Below, one piece after another: positions 56,860 to 64,000 of a DNA stretch of 64,000 bases. The DNA is from Megascapheus bottae. Taxonomy: Eukaryota > Chordata > Mammalia > Rodentia > Geomyidae. The notes beneath the pieces were generated by a model that had not been told where the DNA came from, did not search any database, and saw only the letters and a program-made list of their open reading frames with translations. The translations under genes and the position numbers were made by a program. The stretch spans positions 7,072,001 to 7,136,000 of the forward strand of contig JANJXV010000039.1 of the NCBI GenBank assembly GCA_024803745.1. The letters are read 5' to 3'. Position 1 is the first letter of the stretch, and every line of letters begins with the position of its first letter.

Positions 56860-57895
56860 CTCAGTTCAGGGTCTGGGCACTGTCCTTGGACATTTTTTGC
56901 TCAAGGCTAGTGCTCTGCCACTTGAGCCACAGCGACACTTCTGGCTTTTTCTGAGTTAGTGGTACCGAGGAATCGAATGCAGGGTTTAGTGTATGTAAGG
57001 CAGACACTCTACCACTAGGCTACAGTCCCAGCCTATAAATATTTTAACCAGGCATGGCGACTCACACCTGTAATACCAGCTACTCCATCTGCTGAGAATA
57101 GGAAGATCACAGTTAAAGGCTAAAAGCAGTGGAAACCACATGTCAGTTGGTACATATCTGTAGTCCCAGCAGAGGGAGGGTGGCCTGGAAAAGGTTTTGG
57201 GTATATGTCCACTTCACATATACGAGGACAATTATAGGAGAGTTTGAATAACTCGGGCCAGACTCATATAGCCTATAAAAGACTGAGCTGGAATGGTTGG
57301 CCCACATGGAGGCTGAGATCTGAGGCTCGGAGTTCAAATCTATCCCAGGCAGGATAGATTTTTTTTTTTTCCCCGCAAGGCTATCACTTGAGCCACAGTG
57401 TCACTTCCGGCTTTTTCTGTGTATGTGGTACTGAGGAATGAAACCCAGGACTTCATGCATGCTAGGCAAGCACTCTACCACTGAGCTACCTTCCCAGCCC
57501 CCCAAGAGGCTTTTATCTCCAATTAACCACCAAAACAAATCAAAAGTGGAGTTGTGGCTCAAATGGTAGAGTGCTAGACTTGGGTTTAAAAAAAAAACTC
57601 TCAGGGACAACACCCAGGCCCCGAGTTCAAGTATGAGGACCACCTTCCCCCAAAACAAACAAAGGAATGAACACCAGAAAATTATAACTTGGGGGGCCGG
57701 GAGTTTGGCCTAGTGGTTAAAGTGCTCGCCTAGCATGCACGAAGACCCGGGTTCGATTCCTTGGAACCACATATATAGAAAAAGCCTGAAGTGGTGCTGA
57801 GGCTCAAGTGGTAGAGCTCTAGCCTTGAGAAAGTCCAAGGACAGTGCTCAGACCCTGAGCTCAAGCCCAGGACTGGCAAAAAAAAAAAAAAAATT
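56860..57895. mobile_element. SINE cluster upstream of SYCN
   Basis: D reversed 56860-57035, B1 piece 57050-57130, B forward pieces 57290-57355 and 57505-57660 split by a reversed D piece 57370-57500, and a near-consensus D forward 57694-57895 flanked by 'aaattataacttggg' repeats. Confidence 0.82.
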
Positions 57896-58174
57896 ATAAC
57901 TTGGGTTCAGAATACAGAACCAGCAGGTTCAATCCCTCCACCATATCTCCCCCTGGTGGTTGCCCCTGGTATTGCTGCCAGTGAAACCCTCAAAGCTAGG
58001 GAGCCCTAGGGCAGAGGCTAGGGCTGGTGGAAGTGCTTTCTCCTGGGGCTTCTCTGTGCCTTTCATCAGCTTTCTCTCAACACTCCCACCTTCCTGTTGG
58101 CCTTACACCTTTCTATTCCTGTCCCCACTCCTGCAGCAGGTTCCAGGTTTGGCTGTGGGCTGTGTGTGTGCGTG

Positions 58175-58672
58175 CACACCAGTCCTGGGGCTTGAACTCA
58201 GGACCTGGGCACTGTTGTAGAGCTTTTTTGCTCAAGGCCTGAGCCATCATCCTTTGCTTCCCACTTTTTGTTGTTGTTGTTTCATTGGAGATAAGAGTCT
58301 TGCGATCTTTCCTGCCTGGATGGTCTTCGAATCACAATCCTGAGATCTCAGCTTCCTGAGTAGCTGGGATTACAGATGTGAGTCAGCAGACACGTGGGCT
58401 CACATTCTCCTTTTCCATGATCTGATGGGAAATGTCAAGTCAAGGATAAAAAGTTCTGCAAAACAGGGGCCAGGAGTTTGGCCTAGTGGTTAAAGTGCTT
58501 GCCTAGCATGCACGAAGACCCGGGTTCGATTCCTTGGTGCCACATACATAGAAAAAAACTGGAAGTGGTGCTGAGGCTCAAGTGGTAGAGCTCTGTCCTT
58601 GAGAAAGCCCAAGGACAGTGCTCAGGCTCTGAGCTCAAGCCCAGGACTGGCAAAAACAAAAAAAAAAAAAGT
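58175..58672. mobile_element. Type B SINE (-) and type D SINE (+)
   Basis: B reversed 58175-58400; D forward 58465-58672, flanked by 'aaaagttctgcaaaacag' copies at 58450 and 58668, a clean target-site duplication. The stretch 58675-59215 is unassigned. Confidence 0.88.
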
Positions 58673-59214
58673 TCTGCAAAACAGAGTTTGTATATGAAGA
58701 GAGATTAAGGAGGGAACAAAATCCAAGCTGCCTTTCTTCCCATAGCCTTCATGTGTTTGAGTTATAGTTATTGACTCACTCCCTGCTGTGGCTCCCTGGG
58801 TCCTTGGTGGGTGGATGGGATTAGAGAGAACTCTCTGCCCATCTACGGGTGTCACAGAGCAGGGCAGGGGCCTCTGAGCCTCTGAAGTAGACACATGGCT
58901 TTGGGAAAGCAGCAAGTGCAGATTAGATTTCATGGGGTGTGGAACAGAAGGAAGAAAAAGGATCTAGGTCAGATCTGGGGTAGGATCAAGGACTCAAACC
59001 AAGTCCTGGTGCATGAGGCATCTGTGGGTTGATGGGTGGTATGATTCCTGTCTTTATGTTTAGAGTATTGCCTTTGCTCCATACTGCTTATTAAATGCTT
59101 ATGTTGTGTTTACAAATAATGTTTATATGACCTGGGGGGGGCATACATCTGTAAACCCTGCTGCTCCAGAGACGGCGACAGGAAAATATTTCCCTGAACT
59201 AAGGATCATAGTCC

Positions 59215-59450
59215 TAGCTCAGCTGGGCCTGGATTCCTAGTGATTTAGAAGGCTGAGATCTGAGGATTGGAGTTCAAAGCTAAGCCTGGGCAAGAAAGTC
59301 TGTGAGAGATCCTCAGTTCTCCAGCAAAAACTCAGAAGTAGGAGGAGTAGAGCAAGTGGCTGAGCGCCTGCCTTGAGCAAAGACAGCTTAGGGACAGCAC
59401 TCAGGTCCTGAGTTCAAGCCCCAGGACCAGCAAATACACCCATACTCATA
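59215..59450 (+). mobile_element. Type B SINE upstream of SYCN
   Basis: Diverged copy ending about 125 bases before the SYCN TATA box. Confidence 0.78.
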
Positions 59451-59574
59451 TATCTCAATGAATTAATTATTAAAAAGATTTGAAGGTTAAGAAAATCTTT
59501 AACTTGCTCTCTGGGGGTGGGGTGGGGGAAGGCCCCACTTTTATCTCGCAGCTTCTCTCTTCTCACGGGTCCTC

Positions 59575-59582
59575 TATATAAA
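59575..59582 (+). promoter_or_regulatory. SYCN: SYCN TATA box
   Basis: 'tatataaa' lies 41-48 bases before the chosen ATG, and no other TATA-like string is close by. This implies a very short 5'UTR. The upstream stretch 59511-59574 is G/C-rich and free of SINE. Confidence 0.75.
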
Positions 59583-59622
59583 CCTGAGTCTTGAAGCCTC
59601 GGCTCACACAGTGTCTGGCACC

Positions 59623-60309
59623 ATGACCCAGCTGTGCCCTCTGCTGCTGCTGGCTCTGGCCCTGGCCACCCTCCCCCAGGCCCGGGGCACCTGCCCAGTG
59701 CCCGCCGATCTCAAGCGGGACGATGGAACGCGCATGTGCGCCAAGCTCTACGACAAGAGCGACCCTTACTACGAAAACTGCTGCCAGGGGGCTGAGCTGA
59801 CGCTGCAGCCGGGCGCTGATCTGCCTTACCTGCCCTCCGACTGGACCAATACGGCATCCTCGCTGGTAGTGGGCCAGCGCTGCGAGCTCACCGTGTGGTC
59901 CAGGCCTGGCAAAAGTGGCAAGACTCGCAAATTCTCAGCAGGCACCTACCCTCGCCTAGAAGAGTACCGCAGGGGCATCCTGGGGGACTGGTCCAACTCC
60001 ATCTCCGGCCTCTACTGCAGGTGAGGACCCCCAGCCTTGGGTCCAGATCCCCCCCCAGACCCAGCCATGGGTGCCCCTCAAAACTCAAGGCCCAGTCCTA
60101 CGAGGTCATACCTAGTCTAGCTGTCCATGTGCTAGACTTGAACCAGCCCCAATCCTGAGATCCCCCAGCCCCATCCAAGCTCCCACACCAGCCCCAGCTG
60201 TATCCCCCAATCCAGGCCAAGACCCCCGCCCCCCTGAGCTCCTGAACTGAGAACTTCACCCCCTCCAACTACTGCTGAGAATCTCTGATCTTTTTACAGA
60301 TGTAACTGA
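59623..60309 (+). CDS. SYCN: SYCN, syncollin, complete in two exons
   Basis: Exon 1 is 59623-60020 and exon 2 is 60300-60309 (donor 'gtgagg', acceptor 'ctttttacag'), giving 135 residues that end YCRCN; human is 134. A hydrophobic signal peptide ([15 protein letters not shown]) is followed by the syncollin core, including [55 protein letters not shown] and the C-terminal YCRC. I chose the ATG at 59623; an in-frame ATG at 59611 would only add MSGT ahead of the signal peptide. Family knowledge: it is a zymogen-granule membrane-associated protein of pancreatic acinar cells that affects granule fusion. A TATA box lies about 45 bases upstream, as expected for a strongly expressed exocrine gene. The position between the IFNL cluster and NCCRP1 matches human. 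Confidence 0.96.
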
Positions 60310-60547
60310 GGCCTCCAGGATCCTTCGCGGGTATCCCCATGTGGGGCACGTCACATCAGGGAAATGGGCTCATTTCCTGGTTTGGGGACTTGACCTGCCT
60401 GTCACCTGGTTGGAAGGCTTGGCTGTGGTTTAAGGCTACCTCTGGGATTGGCCCCACCGCCCTCTCGGACAGCACCTACCTCCTCCTTCCGTGCCCACCT
60501 TTATGCTGATAGGCTCCTGCATCCTATATTAACCCATTGTACTTCCC

Positions 60548-60553
60548 AATAAA
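60548..60553 (+). terminator. SYCN: SYCN poly(A) signal AATAAA
   Basis: AATAAA lies about 240 bases after the stop, with a T/G-rich stretch following ('gagttcttgccctgac'). Confidence 0.75.
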
Positions 60554-60969
60554 CGAGTTCTTGCCCTGACAAGTCTCCCTGGCCCTTCTGATTGTCCTCC
60601 CCCCCGCCCCATCCCCGGTGGGGCTGGGTACAGGCAGCCAGTTGGCCCTTTCCTTTCTCGGTCTCGTCTTAGTCGGGGCGTGTTCTCTCTACCCCTCTTG
60701 CAGGTCAGGAGGCAAGAAGGACTAAACACCCCGACACCCCCACACAGTGCTGAACACCTGGCTTCTTCCTGCACCCTTCCCCACCCCCATGCCCAGGAGG
60801 AGAGAGCTCTCTGCTGCCCCCACCTGGCCTGTGTGAAATACAGCCCTCTTGAACCCGACCTGTGTCCACAGGTGGATGGGTGGTGTAGGGGGAGAATGGC
60901 AGGGCTGGCTGACCTAGGGCAGTGCTAGGCTTGGGGACCCAGCCACCAGAGTTAGCTATGCATAAAGAC

Positions 60970-61240
60970 AGAGGACTGGGTATGGTGGCTCACACCTGTA
61001 ATCCTAGCTACTCAGGAGGCTGAGATCTGAGGATTGTGGTTCAAAGCCAGCTCAGGCACAAAAGTCCATGAAACTCTTATCTCCAATTAACCACCAGAAA
61101 ACTGGAAGTGGCGCTGTGGCTCAACATGGTAGAATGCTAGCCTTGAGCTGAAGAGCTCAGGGACAGCGCCCAGGCCCAGAGTTCAAGCCCCATGACTGAC
61201 AAAAAAAAAAAAAAAGCTAAAGTGCAACACCCAGGTTCCC

Positions 61241-61280
<40 letters not shown>
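60970..61280 (+). mobile_element. Type B SINE and (CA)n
   Basis: Good copy 60970-61215 between SYCN and NCCRP1; CA run 61242-61280. Confidence 0.88.
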
Positions 61281-61283
<3 letters not shown>

Positions 61284-61599
61284 TGGTGTCAAAACTCCAG
61301 AGTAGTAAAGAATTGGAGGAGAGACTGGGATTGGAACTAAGTGGGTTTCTGAAGCTACTCAGCATCTTCAATCATTTTATTCATTCACTTGGTGGTGACT
61401 TACTGAGCATCAACTATCTGACAAGCACTCCCCCACTGGGGCTCAGAGAGCCAGAGCCAGACAGTCAGGGATACAGGAAGCCAACCAGGCAAGATTTGGT
61501 AGCAGGGAGATGGGAAAAGGCCAGGACGACAGTGGGGTAGCTCTGGAAGATCAAGTTGGGGTGAAGGGATCGGATAGGGGGTGCTGAGAAATTAGAGGG

Positions 61600-61840
61600 G
61601 GTAGGTGCTGGTGGCTCACACCTGCAATCCTGGCTACTCAGGAGGCTGGATCGTGGTACAGAGCCAGCCAGGGCAGGAAAGTCCGTGAGACTCTTATCTC
61701 CACTTAACCACCAGAAAACTGCAAGTGGCACTGTGGCTGAAAGTGACAGAGCATTAGTCTTGAGTGAAGAGAGCTCAGGGACAGCACCCAGGCTCTGAGT
61801 TGAAGTCCCAGGACTGACCCCCCCCCAAAAAAAAGGTCAG
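61600..61840 (+). mobile_element. Type B SINE near the NCCRP1 3' end
   Basis: Forward copy ending in a C run and an A tail. It lies antisense to NCCRP1, about 120 bases beyond its stop. Confidence 0.85.
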
Positions 61841-61963
61841 AGATTCTGATATGGCCAAGAAGTGACAAAGCAGGTTGACACTAAGGACAGATGAGAAAGC
61901 CAAGGTACAGGCAGAGGAAGGGGCTGTGGGCCAAGAAGGCCCAGGGCGGCCCGGGTCAGCCTG

Positions 61964-64000
61964 TCACTCTCTGAGCTGCACGGACACAGAGGAGTCGGTC
62001 ACCCGGGTCCTGCGAAGACCCCCGGGCTCCATGCGGTTCTTAGTCTTGTGCAGAAAGTGGATGAACCTCACTCCCGGGCCGTACTGGCGGAAGACGTGGG
62101 ACACCTGTGGCAGAGCAGGTTTAGAGGGGGCCCACCTCCCTGCCCTCCCTCTGCCCCCCCCTCCTCATGGCATTGGAGTGAGGACCTGGGAGGGGAAGCT
62201 CACCTGGATCCAGCGCCCAGGGGGCCCCCTTCCTGAGGTGCGGGGGGCCACGTGGTGCTGCGCGATGACAGTGTGGCGGTCAGCGGCCAGCAGCCAGACG
62301 TGCAGTTCATACACACAATCGTCCAGCCGGCTGTCCTCGAACCTGGAAGTGGAGTCCCAGGGTCAATATGTCCCAATACCTCCAATCCCAACCACTGGGG
62401 ACAGGGCGAAGATAATGAGGCAGAGGTGGGCACAGGCCAGGGGCAAGCCCAGGACACTGGGTTGTATCTGGCCCAGCTGGGCACCATCAGATCAGGTGTC
62501 CTGGGTTAACTGCTTAAAGCAAGGAGAAATCCATCTCAAGACTAAGAAGGGAGCCAGGTCCTGTGGCTCAGGTCTCCAATCCTGTGCCTCAGGAGGCTGA
62601 GATCTGAGGATCAAGGGTTAAGACCTAGCTAGATAGGAAAGTCCGTAAGACTTAATCGGTGAAAAGACTAAAGTGGAGCTGTGGCTCAAAGGGCTTGAGC
62701 TCTGGCCTTCAGCAAAAGAACTCAAGGACAGCACCCAGGTCCCACTACCAGCAAAACAAAACACAAAAACAAAAAAACCAAAATATAATTGCACACATGC
62801 TACACACACACACAAATAGTACACACTGGGAACACACTGGCAAAAGCCACAGATTTAAGAGGACCACAGTTTAAATTCTAGACAGTGGGGGTGGTTTCGC
62901 GAGGGCAGGCGTGGTCGTTATGGGTGTGGCTCTCGCTGTGGACAGGGTTGTGGGCGTGGTCTTCGGTGTGGGCGTGGCTTGTCGGTTGTGGGCGTGGCCG
63001 TTGCTGTGGGTGTGGCTTGTCCTGGGCGTGACTTGCCCTATGTGCTAGCTACATGGTGGCGGGGCCAGGCCTGCACTGGAGCCCAGGTGGGTAGGGGCGG
63101 CCCAGGGCTGAGGCAGCCCCAGGTGATCAAGGTCGGGCTTCGGGACCAGGTACGCACCAGTCCATTACGGTGACATCGGGCTGCTCGTCATCCAGCAGCT
63201 CCTCCCACAGGCCCTCGGCCAGGAGGTTCACGCACTGCTGCTTCACTGTCCAGCTGCAGAGAGAGAGAGGCAGGGGGGGGCGGGGAGGCAGCTGTGGGGT
63301 CTGACCCAGTGGTGACCATCTGCACCCGATGGTGAGCCACACATGGATGCCTTGGCGCCTAAGAGTCTCAGCTCCCATGAGGCTGGGGGTGGGGGGAGAA
63401 CCATAAACTCTAAGCCCTTGGTTACAGATGGGGAAACTGAGGCAGAAGATGAGAACTCACTGAGGGTCAGGCAGTGGGAAGAGTAGCAGAATCAACATGC
63501 TAGCCAGAGCAGGGCTGGGTTCCCTGATGATGCCACGGATGGCAGCCCTTCCCTCCGGGGGGAGGAAGAGGTCAGGAATGATCCCAATAGCTACGTCAGC
63601 TGTTATGTAATGGACACTATTAGTGTTGTACCCCCACCCCACCCGTGCTCCTTGTTTGGCAACCATTCTTCCTACTCAACTCTGCAGAAGACAGAAGCCC
63701 AGAGAGACTAAGTCAATTTCCCAAGCCACAGAGCAATGAAGACTAGAAAAGGAGGAAAAACAAACAAATAAACAAACAAATCCCACACAGTCAAGGCCCT
63801 GTCGCTCACCTGAGATTTTGCTGGAGCTTTTCAGATCCAATGTACCATCCACGGAAGTTGCCTGGCAGGTGGCAATAGTTTGAATGTCATTGTCCCATAA
63901 GAATATCCCCCCCCCCAGTCCAGGCTTCTCCACAGCACTTACCCAGGGCCTCCAGTGGTTGCTGGGTGGGGCCAGTTGGAGGAGCTGGCTGGTAAATGTT
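61964..64000 (-). CDS. NCCRP1: NCCRP1, F-box-associated-domain protein, 3' five exons (partial)
   Basis: Minus-strand exons seen, in transcript order: 64000-63943 (runs off the window), 63861-63810, 63253-63158, 62342-62204 and 62104-61964. Their phases fit one another and all borders are GT-AG. The translation contains NIYQPAPPTGPTQ, GNFRGWYIGSEKLQQNLSW, TVKQQCVNLLAEGLWEELLDDEQP, VMDWFEDSRLDDCVYELHVW, AQHHVAPRTSGRGPPGRW and FIHFLHKTKNRMEPGGLRR, ending SVQLRE. That is the FBA domain of NCCRP1. Family knowledge: this FBXO-like protein lacks the F-box in mammals and is expressed in stratified squamous epithelia. The 5' Pro-rich exon lies beyond the window. It converges with SYCN, as in human. 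Confidence 0.96.
62550..62790 (+). mobile_element. Type B SINE in an NCCRP1 intron
   Basis: Forward copy with an A/C-rich tail. Confidence 0.82.
62885..63035 (+). repeat. GTGGGCGTGG minisatellite in an NCCRP1 intron
   Basis: At least seven close repeats of 'tgtgggcgtggc'-like units about 18-24 bases apart. They form clustered GC/GT boxes. Confidence 0.8.
63425..63480 (+). mobile_element. MIR fragment in an NCCRP1 intron
   Basis: 'acagatggggaaactgaggc' followed by 'ctcactgagggtcaggcag'. A second MIR-like stretch occurs at 63665-63745 ('gcccagagagactaagtcaa'). Confidence 0.6.

Noticed and set aside
1..64000. Bacterial features (operons, CRISPR arrays, insertion sequences)
   Set aside because: The window is mammalian nuclear DNA; no spaced-repeat array or prokaryotic gene was seen.

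Overview
The window is nuclear DNA from a placental mammal, almost certainly a rodent. Split genes with GT-AG introns, a dense load of 7SL/B1-type and tRNA(Ala)/ID-type SINEs, old MIR copies and long CA/GA microsatellites all point this way. Two SINE designs dominate. Type D is a dimer of ID-like tRNA-derived units (A box near 'tggcctagtgg', B box 'ggttcgattcc', ending 'caggactggcaaaa'). Type B is a B1-like left half ('ggtggctcacacctgtaat') joined to an ID-like right half. This mix suggests a non-murid rodent, perhaps Castorimorpha (kangaroo rat, pocket mouse or beaver), but that is inference.

The gene order matches the human 19q13.2 interferon-lambda locus read backwards. LRFN1 (+, 6.95-16.63 kb) is followed by a dead IFNL1 (-, 22.70-25.40 kb), an IFNL2/3-type gene (-, 32.91-34.40 kb) and IFNL4 (-, 36.17-37.55 kb). 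A spacer of about 8 kb filled with SINEs and endogenous retrovirus follows. Then come a second IFNL4 (+, 46.35-47.77 kb), a second IFNL2/3-type gene (+, 49.57-51.06 kb), SYCN (+, 59.62-60.31 kb) and the 3' five exons of NCCRP1 (-, 61.96 kb to beyond the window end).

The central feature is a large inverted duplication. The arms at about 30.5-37.9 kb and 46.0-54.6 kb each carry one IFNL2/3-type gene and one IFNL4 gene, arranged head to head around the loop. The two IFNL2/3-type reading frames look the same except that the left copy has lost the first ATG (ATG to ATA), leaving a start four codons downstream. The two IFNL4 reading frames are both open, have intact splice sites and differ by one noticed residue. 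The third locus, IFNL1, has in-frame stops in two exons, a one-base deletion and a SINE inserted at its exon 2. Even so, its exons 4 to 6 are almost identical to those of the IFNL2/3-type genes, which looks like a gene-conversion tract.

The secreted lambda interferons would act together through IFNLR1/IL10RB to induce antiviral genes at epithelia. The flanking genes are unrelated: LRFN1 is a synaptic adhesion protein, SYCN a pancreatic zymogen-granule protein and NCCRP1 an F-box-associated-domain protein. Most of the remaining DNA is SINEs, simple repeats and unassigned intergenic or intronic sequence.
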